From positions 56,189 to 104,633 of the forward strand of contig JYOB01000019.1 in the NCBI GenBank assembly GCA_000955795.1: 48,445 nucleotides of DNA. Reading direction: 5' to 3'. Of the stretch, positions 16,343 to 26,091 are shown one piece after another. Numbering within the stretch: the stretch's first letter is position 1; each line of letters opens with the position of its first letter. Origin of the DNA: Burkholderiaceae bacterium 26 (GTDB lineage Bacteria; Pseudomonadota; Gammaproteobacteria; Burkholderiales; Burkholderiaceae). Under the pieces are notes generated by a model. The model was not told where the DNA came from. It made no database searches and saw only the letters and a list, made by a program, of their open reading frames with translations. The position numbers were made by a program, and so were the translations under genes.

Positions 16343-17227
16343 ATGGAGACCCCGGAAGTCGAAGACGACCTGCCACCCGATGGCGATGTTGAAGACGCGC
16401 GCGCAAACCGTGACCGTTCGGGCATCCAATCCATTGAGGTCGGCGCTCAATTACTGGTGGCGCTGACGCGTGCCATGCGGGCGATGGCGCTCGGCGATTT
16501 GGCACGCACGGCGGGTATGCATCCGTCCAAGGCGCATCGTTATCTGGTAAGCCTGCAGCGCGTGGGCGCCGTGTCGCAAGACCCGCTGACCGGCCGCTAC
16601 GAACTCGGGCCGTTTGCGCTGCGCCTGGGTCTGGCCAGCCTCAACCGCTCCGACGCCGTCGTCCGGACGCGGCCGTTGCTGGCCGGCCTGCGCGACCAGA
16701 CCGGCCACACCATCGGCATTGCCGTGTGGAGCGATCGTGGCCCGACCGTTGTGCATTGGGAGAAGGCCGGTGGTGCGCCTGGCGTGAACCTGCGCATTGG
16801 CGACGTCTTGCCGATGCTTAATTCAGCCACTGGCCGCCTGTTTGGCGCCTATCAACCGATGGAGCAGACGCTGCCGCTCGTTGAGCGCGAGCTGCACGAG
16901 CGTGCCAGCGACGACCTGCCGGGCCTGCCGCGTTCGCTAACCGATTACTACCGTCTGTGCGAAGACGTCCGGACTGAAGGCGCATCATGGGTCACGGGTA
17001 GCCTGCTGCCCGGGGTGAACGCCCTGTCGCTGCCGGTGTTCGGTGCGCGCGGGCAGCTTGTGCTGGTGTTGATTGCGCTGAACCTGCAACCGCTGTTTCA
17101 CGCGCAGCGCGGTGGCGAGCTGGAGCACACGCTGCGCACGTTCGTGATGCGCCTGTCTGCCATGCTGCAGGCGCCTGCGGTCAGCCCCGCCAAGGCCAGC
17201 AATCGGCGGAGCAGGGCGACGCGTTAG
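16343..17227 (+). CDS. IclR family transcriptional regulator
   Basis: 294 residues from ATG 16343; a TTG start at 16307 is possible and would add 12, with no clear ribosome site for either. The winged HTH spans about residues 35-95 with LARTAGMHPSKAHRYLVSLQ, then the effector-binding domain (MLNSATGRLFGAY, GASWVTGSLLPGVNALSLPV). It lies between the divergent MBL-hydroxylase-DUF2783 operon and the downstream ABC transporter and probably controls both. An 18-bp palindrome precedes it. Effector unknown, plausibly the aromatic acid imported by the transporter. Confidence 0.88.
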   Translation: METPEVEDDLPPDGDVEDARANRDRSGIQSIEVGAQLLVALTRAMRAMALGDLARTAGMHPSKAHRYLVSLQRVGAVSQDPLTGRYELGPFALRLGLASLNRSDAVVRTRPLLAGLRDQTGHTIGIAVWSDRGPTVVHWEKAGGAPGVNLRIGDVLPMLNSATGRLFGAYQPMEQTLPLVERELHERASDDLPGLPRSLTDYYRLCEDVRTEGASWVTGSLLPGVNALSLPVFGARGQLVLVLIALNLQPLFHAQRGGELEHTLRTFVMRLSAMLQAPAVSPAKASNRRSRATR

Positions 17228-17341
17228 GGTTGTCGCCAATTTCATCCTGTCGTAAGAAATTTACTATCTCGTAACTCGTGGCGCCCCCTTGCCCGGTTCA
17301 CATCCGGCGCGAACTCCACGACTACAAGAACGAGGAGCTTC

Positions 17342-18394
17342 ATGGACTTGTCGATTGCCGCCATCCTGGCGCAAGACGGCGTGACATCGGGCGCGATCTA
17401 CGCGCTGCTGGCACTGGCGCTCGTGCTGGTGTTTTCCGTCACGCGCGTGATCTTCATCCCGCAGGGCGAATTCGTCGCGTATGGCGCGCTCACGCTGGCG
17501 GCCATCCAGGCCAACAAGGCGCCGCTGTCGGCCAGCATGCTGGTTGCGCTGGGTGTGCTGACGTTCCTCGTCGAGATGGGCCGCACGCTGCTGCAACCCG
17601 AACTGCGCCTGCATGCGCTGCGCACAGGCGCCATCTATGCGGTCAAATACTTGGTCTTTCCGATTGCGGTGTACATCGCCGCCAGCATGCTTGCACCGAT
17701 GACGTTGCCCATGCTTGCGCAGGTCGCGTTGACACTGCTGATCGTCATTCCGATGGGCCCCATGATCTACCGCCTGGCCTACGAGCCATTGGCCGAAGCC
17801 AGCACGCTGGTGCTGCTGATCGTTTCGGTGGGCGTGCACTTCGCGATGGTGGGCCTCGGCCTCGTGATGTTTGGCGCGGAAGGCTCGCGCACGGATGCGT
17901 TCTCCGATGCGCGCTTTGATCTGGGCGCGCTCACCGTGTCGGGCCAGAGCCTCTGGGTGGTGGCTGTATCGGTGCTGATGATCGTGGCACTGTACTTCTA
18001 CTTTGGCCGTACGGTGTCGGGCAAGGCGCTGCGTGCGACGGCGGTGAACCGCCTGGGTGCGCGGCTGGTCGGCATCGGGACCACGCAGGCGGGGCGTCTG
18101 GCTTTCACGCTGGCGGCGGCGTTGGGCGCACTGTGCGGCATCCTGATTGCGCCGCTCACCACGGTCTACTACGAGTCCGGTTTCCTGATCGGTCTGAAGG
18201 GGTTTGTGGGTGCGATCGTGGGCGGGCTCGTGAGCTATCCGGTGGCGGCGCTGGGCGCGCTGCTGGTGGGGCTGCTGGAGTCGTATTCGTCGTTCTGGGC
18301 GTCGGCGTTCAAGGAGGTGATCGTGTTCACGCTCATCATTCCCGTACTGCTGTGGCGATCGCTCACCACCAAGCATGTCGAGGAAGAGGAATAA
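17342..18394 (+). CDS. Branched-chain-type ABC transporter permease (LivH-like)
   Basis: A 350-residue integral membrane protein with about 8-9 hydrophobic helices, LivH/HAAT family. Typical pieces are the opening [27 protein letters not shown] near the end, and the EAA-like loop [26 protein letters not shown] lies 6 nt before the ATG. It is first of three ABC genes, after IclR. In the family these carry amino acids or aromatic/dicarboxylic acids. A possible promoter (TTTCAT-16 bp-TACTAT) lies in the 114-bp gap before it. No substrate-binding protein gene is adjacent. Confidence 0.92.
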   Translation: MDLSIAAILAQDGVTSGAIYALLALALVLVFSVTRVIFIPQGEFVAYGALTLAAIQANKAPLSASMLVALGVLTFLVEMGRTLLQPELRLHALRTGAIYAVKYLVFPIAVYIAASMLAPMTLPMLAQVALTLLIVIPMGPMIYRLAYEPLAEASTLVLLIVSVGVHFAMVGLGLVMFGAEGSRTDAFSDARFDLGALTVSGQSLWVVAVSVLMIVALYFYFGRTVSGKALRATAVNRLGARLVGIGTTQAGRLAFTLAAALGALCGILIAPLTTVYYESGFLIGLKGFVGAIVGGLVSYPVAALGALLVGLLESYSSFWASAFKEVIVFTLIIPVLLWRSLTTKHVEEEE

Positions 18395-18398
18395 GCCG

Positions 18399-20225
18399 AT
18401 GAACACGCTGACCAAATCTTCCGAAGGCGCAGCGCAGCGCGGCTGGCTTTCGCGCAACCGCGTGCTGACCGCCTTGTTTGTGGTTGTGCTCGCGTTGATC
18501 CCCATCGTGCCCACGCCCGAATTCTGGATCACGCTGCTGAATTACATTGGGCTCTATAGCCTTGTCGCGCTGGGGCTGGTGCTGCTGACAGGGGTGGGCG
18601 GCCTGACCTCGTTCGGGCAAGCGGCGTTCGTTGGCCTCGGTGCATATAGCACCGCGTATCTGACGACGCAGTATGGTGTCTCGCCGTGGATCGGCTTGCT
18701 GGCCGGGCTGGTGATCACGGTGGTCAGTGCATATGTGATCGGCCTGATCACGATGCGCATGTCGGGCCACTACCTGCCGCTGGCGACGATTGCGTGGGGC
18801 CTGTCGTTGTTCTTCCTGTTCGGCAATCTCGAATTCCTCGGCAAGTACGACGGGCTGAACGGCATTCCTGTGTTGAACGTACTCGGTAAATCGTTGCAGA
18901 CCGGGCGCGAGATGTTTTACCTGATCTGGGCCGTCGTTGTGGTCGCGGTGCTGGCGGTGCAGAACCTGCTGAATTCGCGCCCGGGCCGCGCTATCCGCGC
19001 GCTCAAGGGCGGCGGCACAATGGCCGAGGCAATGGGCGTGAACACGGCGTGGATGAAGGTGGTGATCTTCGTGTTTGCGGCGGTGCTGGCCTGCATTTCA
19101 GGCTTCCTCTATGCGCATCTGCAACGCGCGGTGAACCCGACGCCGTTCGGCCTGAACTACGGTATCGAATACCTGTTCATGGCGGTGGTCGGCGGCGTGG
19201 GCCACGTGTGGGGCGCGGTGCTCGGCGCGGGTTTGCTGACCATCCTGAAAGACAGCCTGCAAAGCATTCTGCCGAAGCTGCTGGGCACCAACGGCAACTT
19301 CGAGATCATCGTGTTCGGCGTTCTGCTGGTGCTGTTGCTGCAGTACGCGCGTGACGGCGTATGGCCGTTCATCCGCAAGCTGTTTCCCTCGGCACCGACG
19401 GCGCGTGCACCCGACGAAGCGCCGGCGCTGAAGCAGCGCGAGAAGCCGCATGCTGGCGAGCTGATCCTCGACGTACGCGCCGCACGCAAGGAGTTTGGCG
19501 GCCTTGTTGCCGTGAACGACGTCAGCTTTCAAGTGAAAGCCGGCGAGATCATCGGCCTGATCGGCCCCAACGGCGCGGGCAAGTCGACCACCTTCAACCT
19601 TGTGACCGGCGTGCTGCCAGTCACGCGTGGTGAGGTGCTGTACCGTGGTGAGCGCATCAGCGGCCAGCCTTCACGTGAGATCGTCAAACGCGGCATCGGC
19701 CGCACCTTCCAGCATGTGCAATTGCTGTCGGGCATGACCGTCCTGGAAAACGTAGCGCTCGGCGCCCACCTGCGCGGCGACTTCGCAGCGCAGGGCGGCG
19801 TGCTCGCCAGCGTGGTGCGCATGAACCAGGCCGAAGAGCAGAAGCTGCTGTTTGAAGCGCGCCGCCAACTGGAACGCGTGGGCTTGGCCGATTGCATGTA
19901 TCAGGAAGCCGGCAGCTTGGCGCTCGGCCAGCAACGCATTCTGGAAATCGCCCGTGCACTGTGCTGCGATCCGGCGCTGCTGCTGTTGGACGAGCCCGCC
20001 GCGGGCCTGCGCTACAAGGAAAAGCAGGCGCTGGCTGCGCTGCTCACCAAGCTGAAAGCCGAAGGTATGAGCGTGCTGCTGGTTGAGCACGACATGGACT
20101 TCGTCATGAATCTCACCGATCGGCTGGTCGTCATGGAATTCGGCACCAAAATTGCCGAAGGGCTGCCGCAGGAAGTGCAGCAGAACCCGGCCGTGCTGGA
20201 AGCCTACCTGGGCGGCGTGGAATAA
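18399..20225 (+). CDS. Fused ABC permease-ATPase (LivM-LivG)
   Basis: 608 residues. The first 320 are a LivM-type permease with about 8-9 helices ([20 protein letters not shown]). After a charged linker an LivG-type ATPase follows: Walker [10 protein letters not shown] near residue 389, signature SLALGQQRI near 506 in place of LSGGQ, Walker [12 protein letters not shown] near 527, and the switch His in [10 protein letters not shown]. Fusion of the two subunits is common in Burkholderiaceae. The start is ATG 4 bp after the livH stop. With LivF it would form a heteromeric ATPase pair. Confidence 0.94.
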   Translation: MNTLTKSSEGAAQRGWLSRNRVLTALFVVVLALIPIVPTPEFWITLLNYIGLYSLVALGLVLLTGVGGLTSFGQAAFVGLGAYSTAYLTTQYGVSPWIGLLAGLVITVVSAYVIGLITMRMSGHYLPLATIAWGLSLFFLFGNLEFLGKYDGLNGIPVLNVLGKSLQTGREMFYLIWAVVVVAVLAVQNLLNSRPGRAIRALKGGGTMAEAMGVNTAWMKVVIFVFAAVLACISGFLYAHLQRAVNPTPFGLNYGIEYLFMAVVGGVGHVWGAVLGAGLLTILKDSLQSILPKLLGTNGNFEIIVFGVLLVLLLQYARDGVWPFIRKLFPSAPTARAPDEAPALKQREKPHAGELILDVRAARKEFGGLVAVNDVSFQVKAGEIIGLIGPNGAGKSTTFNLVTGVLPVTRGEVLYRGERISGQPSREIVKRGIGRTFQHVQLLSGMTVLENVALGAHLRGDFAAQGGVLASVVRMNQAEEQKLLFEARRQLERVGLADCMYQEAGSLALGQQRILEIARALCCDPALLLLDEPAAGLRYKEKQALAALLTKLKAEGMSVLLVEHDMDFVMNLTDRLVVMEFGTKIAEGLPQEVQQNPAVLEAYLGGVE

Positions 20226-20236
20226 GGAGAACGCGC

Positions 20237-20980
20237 ATGTCTGTCATCCTGGAAGTGAAGGACTTGCACGTCCGCTACGGCAAGGTGGAGGCGCTGCATG
20301 GCGCCAACCTGAAGGTGGGAGCGGGCCAGATCGTGACCGTCATCGGCCCGAACGGCGCGGGCAAATCGACGATGCTCGGCGCCATCATGGGTGCGCTGCC
20401 GACCACCGGTTCAGCCAGTGGCGTGGTCTCGTACCTCGGGCACAACCTGACCGGTCTGCCGGTGGAAAAGCGCGTGGCACGTGGCATGTGCCTTGTGCCG
20501 GAAAAGCGCGAGCTGTTTGCCACCATGAGCGTGGAAGACAACCTCGTGCTTGGCGCTTACCGGCGCAAGCGGGCGGGCGAGCGCAACTATCTAGACCAGA
20601 TGGAAGTGGTGTACGACCTGTTCCCGCGCCTGAAAGAGCGTCGTGTGCAGGAAGCCGGCACGCTCTCCGGCGGAGAGCGCCAGATGCTTGCCGTGGGCCG
20701 CGCGTTGATGGCCAAGCCCCAGTTGCTGATGCTGGATGAGCCGAGCCTTGGCCTCGCACCGCTCATCGTCAAAGAAATCTTCCACATCATCAGCGACCTG
20801 CGCAAAACCGGCGTGGCAACGTTGCTGATCGAGCAGAACGCACGCGCCGCGCTGCAGGTGGCCGACTACGGTTACGTGCTGGAAACGGGCGACATGACGC
20901 TCGAAGGCCCGGCGCAGGAGTTGGCCGTCAACCCGCGCGTGATCGAGACCTACCTGGGACTGGCGAAGAAGGCCGCCTGA
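20237..20980 (+). CDS. ABC transporter ATP-binding protein (LivF-like)
   Basis: A 247-residue cytoplasmic ATPase. Walker [10 protein letters not shown] near residue 36, signature LSGGERQML near 143, Walker [12 protein letters not shown] near 163, and IEQNARAAL for the switch region. AAGGAG lies before the ATG, 11 bp after the LivM-LivG gene. It is last gene of the transporter operon. The next gene is convergent after 18 bp, and no clear terminator is seen. Confidence 0.93.
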   Translation: MSVILEVKDLHVRYGKVEALHGANLKVGAGQIVTVIGPNGAGKSTMLGAIMGALPTTGSASGVVSYLGHNLTGLPVEKRVARGMCLVPEKRELFATMSVEDNLVLGAYRRKRAGERNYLDQMEVVYDLFPRLKERRVQEAGTLSGGERQMLAVGRALMAKPQLLMLDEPSLGLAPLIVKEIFHIISDLRKTGVATLLIEQNARAALQVADYGYVLETGDMTLEGPAQELAVNPRVIETYLGLAKKAA

Positions 20981-20998
20981 GCGCGGCCGTGTGCGGGA

Positions 20999-21319
20999 TC
21001 AATCGTCGTCGTCGTGACGATGGTGCCTGCGCCATTCACGCTCACGCCAGCGTTGCTCGCGCCATTGGCGTTCCTGCCATTCGCGGCCGCGGCCATCGTC
21101 GTAGTAGCCAGGCGCAACGATGACTGGCTGCGGCGCATAGTAGGCCGGCGGCGGGGGCGGTGCGTACACGGGAGCGGGGGCATAGACCGGCGCCGGTTCG
21201 ACATAAACGGGTGCGACAGGCACGCCGATTCCAATATCGACATTGACGCGGGCCAGAGCCGCCTGCGACGACAGCGCCGCAGCGGTTGCCAGCACGAACA
21301 GCGCGAAGTTCTTATGCAT
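20999..21319 (-). CDS. Small exported protein with Pro/Tyr and Arg/Trp-rich tail
   Basis: 106 residues. The start MHKNFALFVLATAAALSSQA gives a good signal peptide and is preceded by GAGGA. The mature part has a VYVEPAPVYAPAPVYAPPP repeat, then an Arg/Trp/Glu segment with repeated RxW units, and a His/Asp tail (HHRHDDDD). This resembles YXWGXW/PXPV-repeat envelope proteins of betaproteobacteria. Probably periplasmic or outer-membrane-associated; the acidic-His end could bind metal. Function not recognised. Confidence 0.75.
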   Translation of the reverse strand: MHKNFALFVLATAAALSSQAALARVNVDIGIGVPVAPVYVEPAPVYAPAPVYAPPPPPAYYAPQPVIVAPGYYDDGRGREWQERQWREQRWREREWRRHHRHDDDD

Positions 21320-21423
21320 GTGGGAATTCCTCAAGACGTCGCACTGTAGTTGAACCGGGCGCGCGCAGTCTTACAGAAGATATACAGATGTTGCAAATTG
21401 TAACGGAGTGACGCGATGGCCGC

Positions 21424-21933
21424 TCACGGCAATGCGCGTTCCATCAATTCGGCATCCTCGCCGTAGATGGCGTGCAGGGCTCCCGACGCGGCGCTATCCA
21501 TGTCGACGGACTGATAACCAAGGCGGCGCCAGAAGCCATCCGCGCCTTGCACCGCCACCAGCCGGGATCGGCTCAGGCCCTGTGTCTGAGCGCGGGCAGC
21601 CGCAAGGGCGTAAAGCCGCTCGCCCAACCGCTGGCCACGGCCCCCGGGTGCGATGGCCATGTCATGCACAAACCAGAGAACATCGACAGCATCCGTGGCG
21701 GGTAGCGGCACGTGCAATTTGGGCGGCGTCCATGCGTGCCACGCATGCGAGAGCAGGTACCCGACCACTTCGGAACCACGCAGTGCGACCAGGCACATGG
21801 CCGGGCTGCGCGCCCAGCGGCTGGCGAGCGCATCGCCCGGTTCCAGAAACCCGTCGCCGTAGCACGCCTGCTGCACGGCCAGGATGCCGGGCAGGTCGTC
21901 TGCAACGATCGGGCGGATGGTGAGTTCGGACAT
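21424..21933 (-). CDS. GNAT family N-acetyltransferase
   Basis: 169 residues. It opens SELTIRPIVADDLPGILAVQ and has the acetyl-CoA pyrophosphate loop in APGGRGQRLGERLYALA (R/Q-x-x-G-x-G/A type, here GRGQRLG), with FWRRLGYQSVD near the end. It transfers acetyl from acetyl-CoA to an amine or protein; the acceptor is unknown. The start is chosen where the domain begins, and a very long upstream frame on this strand is antisense to the aminotransferase gene and rejected. Divergent from the aminotransferase, about 165 bp apart. Confidence 0.85.
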   Translation of the reverse strand: MSELTIRPIVADDLPGILAVQQACYGDGFLEPGDALASRWARSPAMCLVALRGSEVVGYLLSHAWHAWTPPKLHVPLPATDAVDVLWFVHDMAIAPGGRGQRLGERLYALAAARAQTQGLSRSRLVAVQGADGFWRRLGYQSVDMDSAASGALHAIYGEDAELMERALP

Positions 21934-22098
21934 GGGTGCGCGACTGGCCGAAAAACGGCAGAGTTTACCGGACGCATCCCGCCCATCATGCTGTTTTCGC
22001 ATAACGTCAGCGCACATCGGTATTCGCGGCATGGCGCACGTATCCTGTAGATTCGTTGGCAGGGCAGTCCCGCCCGCGCCTGAATTCCTTCTCCCAGC

Positions 22099-22971
22099 AT
22101 GTCCCGAATCATCTTCCTGAACGGCCAATACGTGCCAGCCGCCGAAGCCACCGTCTCCGTCATGGATCGTGGCTTCACCTTTGCCGATGGCATTTATGAA
22201 GTGACCGCCGTGGCGCGCGGCAAGCTCGTCGACAACGACGCGCACCTCGCCCGCCTGACCCGCTCGCTGTCCGAGATCGGCATCGACAACCCGTACACAG
22301 CCGCCGAATGGACGCACGTGTGCGAAGAGCTGGTGGCACGCAACGGGCTGGAGGAGGGCGTGGTCTACATGCAGGTCACGCGCGGCGTGGCCGAGCGCGA
22401 TTTCGGCATCCCGGCAGACATCACGCCGACGGCCGTGGCGTTCACGCAGGTCAAGTCCATCGTCGACAGCCCGCTGGCGAAGAAGGGCGCAACCGTGGTG
22501 ACGGTGCCCGACCTGCGCTGGAAGCGTTGCGACATCAAAAGCGTGGGCCTGTTGCCGCAGGTGATGGCCAAGCAGATCGCCGCCCGCGCCGGCGCGCACG
22601 AAGCCTGGATGACCGATGGCGACCGCGTGACCGAAGGCGCGTCGTCGACCGCATTCATCATCACCGCAGATAAGCGATTGATTACGCGTCCGCTGTCTAA
22701 TGCCGTGCTGCCGGGCATCACGCGCGTGTCGATCCTGGCGCTGGCGTGCGAACATGGCCTGATGCTGGAGGAGCGCACCTTTACCGTGGCCGAAGCCCAG
22801 CAAGCCGCCGAAGCGTTCTACACGAGCGCGTCGACGTTCGTGATGCCGGTGGTGTCCATCGACGGCGTGCAGATCGGCAACGGCCAGCCGGGCCCGCTCA
22901 CGCAGGCACTGCGCACGCTGTATCTGCGCTTTGCCGGCGTGGACGTTGCCGAGCCCATTGGCCAGATGTGA
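22099..22971 (+). CDS. D-amino-acid transaminase-like PLP enzyme
   Basis: 290 residues, fold type IV PLP enzyme. The N-terminal NGQYVPAAEATVSVMDRGF, GIYEV and HLARLTRSL blocks match D-alanine aminotransferase. The PLP lysine is in CDIKSVGLLPQVMAKQ, and Glu in EGASSTAFI holds the pyridine nitrogen. It interchanges D-amino acids and 2-oxo acids, for instance D-Ala to D-Glu for peptidoglycan. Aminodeoxychorismate lyase and branched-chain transaminase are relatives, but the motif set favours Dat. Single-gene unit with an upstream gap of about 165 bp. Confidence 0.88.
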   Translation: MSRIIFLNGQYVPAAEATVSVMDRGFTFADGIYEVTAVARGKLVDNDAHLARLTRSLSEIGIDNPYTAAEWTHVCEELVARNGLEEGVVYMQVTRGVAERDFGIPADITPTAVAFTQVKSIVDSPLAKKGATVVTVPDLRWKRCDIKSVGLLPQVMAKQIAARAGAHEAWMTDGDRVTEGASSTAFIITADKRLITRPLSNAVLPGITRVSILALACEHGLMLEERTFTVAEAQQAAEAFYTSASTFVMPVVSIDGVQIGNGQPGPLTQALRTLYLRFAGVDVAEPIGQM

Positions 22972-23036
22972 TGTAAGCGGTAGCGCCATCGCGGTAGAAT
23001 CGCCCGCTAAGTTTTTGGAGCAAGGCGAGATATCCC

Positions 23037-23591
23037 ATGAAAACAGGAGGCTGGCGCTGGCAAAGCGCCATCGCGGCGACCGCTCTGGTTGCCGCGCAGT
23101 GGGCAGCGATGCCCGTATCCGCACAAACCGTGTCTGCGTCGGCGGCTGTGCCGACAGCGTCCGCGCAAGCCGTGATGGGCGGTGCGGCACCCGCGCCTGA
23201 ATCGGCCAGCACGGATTCCCGCTGGCGCCGGTTCGAGAGCATCAACGGCATCGTTTCGTATATCGACCGGCAATCGGTCAAGCCAGAGCCAAGCGCTGAG
23301 GCGGATGCCTACTCGCATACCGTGCACTTCCGGCTGCTGCGCAACGTGCTGCCAGACTTCACGATCAAAACGGCCGATGGGCAGCCGATCCGCTCTTCGG
23401 TCAAGCAGGTGGTGCTCGATTGCGCGCGACACAGCTACACGGTGATTGCGCAAACGCTCTATCGCGCGCGCAATGCCAGCGGCAAGCCGCTTTACCAGAT
23501 CCACTACGGCGACGAGGCGCAAAGCCGCTCGCTGCGCGAAGGCAGCGTGTTCGAATGGATTGCCGGCCGCTTTTGCGGGGTGGGCCGCTAA
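23037..23591 (+). CDS. Exported protein, surface-adhesin-E-like (CNP1-type) domain
   Basis: 184 residues. Positively charged start (MKTGGWRWQ) and hydrophobic stretch ending AMPVSAQ give a signal peptide. After an Ala/Ser/Pro-rich linker a small beta-rich domain follows (INGIVSYIDRQSV, VVLDCARHSYTVIAQTLY), ending with a Cys (GRFCG) that could pair with the Cys in VLDC. This pattern resembles the surface-adhesin protein E / CNP1-like family. Probably periplasmic. Role not known. Confidence 0.7.
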   Translation: MKTGGWRWQSAIAATALVAAQWAAMPVSAQTVSASAAVPTASAQAVMGGAAPAPESASTDSRWRRFESINGIVSYIDRQSVKPEPSAEADAYSHTVHFRLLRNVLPDFTIKTADGQPIRSSVKQVVLDCARHSYTVIAQTLYRARNASGKPLYQIHYGDEAQSRSLREGSVFEWIAGRFCGVGR

Positions 23592-23606
23592 CGCTGTGGT
23601 CAGCAA

Positions 23607-23626
23607 GGGCGGCGTCAATGCCGCCC
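23607..23626. terminator. Hairpin between convergent genes
   Basis: GGGCGGC-6 nt-GCCGCCC, a perfect 7-bp GC stem in the 42-bp gap between two convergent genes. No T-run follows on either strand, so a rho-independent role is uncertain. The stem is flanked by direct TGGTCAG copies. Confidence 0.45.
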
Positions 23627-23633
23627 GGCGTGG

Positions 23634-23858
23634 TCAGATCGGCGCAGCTTCCCGGCTGTCGCTTCCGTTCTCGCTTTCTTCGCGGCCTCGTGCGTAAGGC
23701 TGCCGCTCCTGCTCAAGCTCCGGGTATCGGCGTGAAGCGAAACCCATGGCGGCTTCGTACGAGCCAAACTGGTTGGACTCGGCGGCCACACCGTCGTTGA
23801 CCAGGATTGCGTACCACTTCCCGTAGAGCGGGCCGTACACCACGACCTTGCTTTTCAT
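23634..23858 (-). CDS. Small conserved-type hypothetical protein
   Basis: 74 residues from the ATG giving MKSKVVVYGPLYGKWYAILV, which has AGGGA upstream; a longer in-frame opening lacks a ribosome site. A beta-rich first half is followed by an acidic/Arg-rich hydrophilic tail (PELEQERQPYARGREESENG). No signal peptide or helix long enough for a membrane. Family not recognised. Single-gene unit convergent with the preceding exported protein. Confidence 0.65.
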   Translation of the reverse strand: MKSKVVVYGPLYGKWYAILVNDGVAAESNQFGSYEAAMGFASRRYPELEQERQPYARGREESENGSDSREAAPI

Positions 23859-24029
23859 TGTCTTGTCCCTGTTTCTTGTATCGATTACCGGCGACGCGGT
23901 TTGCGCGAAGCGGCGGCTCGAGCCGTTCGGGCGCCAGGTCATGGCGCGCTGTCAGCGTTGTGGCGGACGATGATTACAGTGTGTTACACGCACGTCAACG
24001 TTTGCGTTGGGCGCAATGCTCTAGTTGCG

Positions 24030-24980
24030 TCAGGTCGTTGCCAGAGTGCCGGCCACGCGGGCCTGCCGCAATTCGGCGGGCTCGTGGCCGGATTCGACAT
24101 AGTCGGCAAAGCGGCGGATGCAGTCCGCAACCCAGTCGGGGCGACGCAAGGGCAGCCAATGGCCGGCGTCGACCTCGTGGCGCCAGTAGTGTGATACCCA
24201 AGCTTCAACCGCGCGCGTAACGGCGGGGCTGACGTAGCGATCGCGCGTTGGCACGATCAGTTGCACGGGCGCATGCGGCGCACGCGCCTGCGGGCGGGCG
24301 AGGCGGTCCCGAAAATTTGCACGATACATGCGCACGCCGTTGCAGGCATCGCGCACAAGCGTCGGCCGCTGGGCCTCGATGCGAATGCCTTCCGTCTTGT
24401 GCAGCCACCACGGCCAGGCGCGCGCCACCCATAGCCGCCACGACCATTCGGGCACCAGCGGCAGGTGAAAATAACCCACGTACCACGACTGCAGCCGCTG
24501 CTTCCACACCGCGCGCTTGGCCGTCCATGTGCCGGCATCGAGCTGCGTGCGCATCCAGTGGCCGACGTGGTCCAGGCACGGGCCCGAGATCGACGTGTAC
24601 GACGCGATGCGCCCGCGCAGCCGGTCGGTCGTTACCGATTCCCAGCTATGGATGGAGCCCCAGTCGTGCCCGACCAGATGGAAGCGCTCGCCGGGCAGCA
24701 GCGCATCGGCCACGGCGGCAAGGTCGTCGACAAATTGGGGGATGCGGTAACCGGTGGTGTCTGCGGGAGCGTCCGACAGCCCGGCACCGCGCACGTCGAA
24801 GGTGAGCACGCGGCGATCGCGCGCCAGGGTATCGCGCACGCCGTGCCAGACAGAGCTGTCGTCCGGATAGCCATGCACGAGAACCACGGCGGGGCGGTGC
24901 CGCGCGGAACCGTCGGCGGGCTGTGTCATGCGGGCATGCAAGCGAATATTGCCGGAGCGCACCACGTGGCTGCTGTGCAT
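24030..24980 (-). CDS. Alpha/beta hydrolase (epoxide hydrolase/dehalogenase-like)
   Basis: 316 residues. HGYPDDSSVW supplies the oxyanion-hole HGxP-like motif, GHDWGS the nucleophile elbow with Asp as nucleophile, and AGHWLP the catalytic His. Asp at the elbow is typical of epoxide hydrolases and haloalkane dehalogenases rather than esterases. The cap region is unusually Trp-rich (WSWRLWVARAWPWWLH). Isolated gene; the next upstream gene is a LysR on the same strand with an 84-bp gap. Substrate unknown. Confidence 0.85.
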   Translation of the reverse strand: MHSSHVVRSGNIRLHARMTQPADGSARHRPAVVLVHGYPDDSSVWHGVRDTLARDRRVLTFDVRGAGLSDAPADTTGYRIPQFVDDLAAVADALLPGERFHLVGHDWGSIHSWESVTTDRLRGRIASYTSISGPCLDHVGHWMRTQLDAGTWTAKRAVWKQRLQSWYVGYFHLPLVPEWSWRLWVARAWPWWLHKTEGIRIEAQRPTLVRDACNGVRMYRANFRDRLARPQARAPHAPVQLIVPTRDRYVSPAVTRAVEAWVSHYWRHEVDAGHWLPLRRPDWVADCIRRFADYVESGHEPAELRQARVAGTLATT

Positions 24981-25064
24981 CGGGTCTCCAGTGAAAATGG
25001 CGGGTGGAATCTCTGCAGCCTACGGGGTGAACAGGCGATGCTACAACGCGTGTTTTTACCCGTT

Positions 25065-25985
25065 TCAAGCAGCGTGTGAAGCACTCGGCGCGGCGTCCGT
25101 CTGCAGCAATGGAGTGGCCGCGGCGAAGGCCGCCAGATGCTCCAGCAACGTACGCACCTTGCGTGGCAACTGCTGCTGCGGCCACACCGCGTAGATGGGC
25201 CGCTGCGGTGTGCGCCATTCCGGCAGCAGGCGCACCAGCCTGCCTGCCTCCAGCGCCTGATGGCAGAGCGTGCGCGGACAGTACAGCAGACCAAGGCCCG
25301 TTTCGGCCAGCGTCACGCCCAGTTCGATGTCGTTCAGGTCGCAGCGACCTTGAGGCTGCATTTCGATGGTTTCCGCGCCATCGGGCGACGTGAAGCGCCA
25401 TGCCGAGAGCGGCGACGACACCAACAACCGATGCTGCTGCAGTTCATCTGGATGTGTCGGCGCGCCATGCTCGGCCACGTACGCGGGCGACGCCACCAAC
25501 ACCATTCCGATGACGCCCAGCCGGCGCTGCCGCAACTTCGGGTCGTCCTGCTGGCCGACGCGGATGGCAAGATCGGCGCCATGCCGCCACACGTCTTCAT
25601 TGCGGTTGCTGAGCGACAACTCCAGGCGGATCTCCGGCCACGTCGCCATGAAGCTGGCATACGCGGGTGCGAGCAGCCCGCGCGATAGGTTCAATGGCGC
25701 AAGCACGCGCAGGGTGCCCTTCACCTGGTTGAGGTCGTCGTCGAGCGTGGCCGTGGTTTGCGCAAGCGCGGTCAGCAGCGGGCGGCATTGCTCATAGTAA
25801 AGCTGGCCTTCCGGCGTCGGTTTCAGGCTGCGGGCGCTGCGCAGCAGAAGCTGGCAACCCAGCGCTGTCTCGAGCTTCTGCAGACGCCGCGTGAGCGTGG
25901 CGGGCGGCAGGCTGGCGTGACGGGCAGCGGCCTGCAGGCTGCCGTGGTCCACGATGGAAACAAAGAGAGCCAAGTCGTCGAGCAT
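25065..25985 (-). CDS. LysR family transcriptional regulator
   Basis: 306 residues. The N-terminal HTH is in SLQAAARHASLPPATLTRRLQ, followed by the usual substrate-binding domain (LRVLAPLNLSRGLLAPAYA). It belongs to the AaeR/DmlR-like branch. It is divergent from the DUF2798 gene at 26092. The 106-bp gap between them holds GTTTC-TT-GAAAC, a short palindrome that may be part of its site. LysR genes next to DUF2798 genes are a familiar pairing, so it likely controls that membrane protein. Confidence 0.9.
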   Translation of the reverse strand: MLDDLALFVSIVDHGSLQAAARHASLPPATLTRRLQKLETALGCQLLLRSARSLKPTPEGQLYYEQCRPLLTALAQTTATLDDDLNQVKGTLRVLAPLNLSRGLLAPAYASFMATWPEIRLELSLSNRNEDVWRHGADLAIRVGQQDDPKLRQRRLGVIGMVLVASPAYVAEHGAPTHPDELQQHRLLVSSPLSAWRFTSPDGAETIEMQPQGRCDLNDIELGVTLAETGLGLLYCPRTLCHQALEAGRLVRLLPEWRTPQRPIYAVWPQQQLPRKVRTLLEHLAAFAAATPLLQTDAAPSASHAA

Positions 25986-26091
25986 GATTCCATTTTCGGA
26001 ATTTAAGTTTCAATAAACGTCTATAGTTTCTTGAAACGCGGTTGTCTAGCATACCGTCAATCACATTTGATGGCTTGCAAGGAGAACCGCC

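Noticed and set aside
17264-18532. 422-codon minus-strand frame
   Set aside because: Antisense to livH and the start of livM-livG. Composition is dominated by Arg, Gln and His, typical of a shadow frame.
21424-23190. 588-codon frame containing the GNAT acetyltransferase
   Set aside because: Only the last 169 codons are protein-like; the rest is antisense to the aminotransferase and exported-protein genes.
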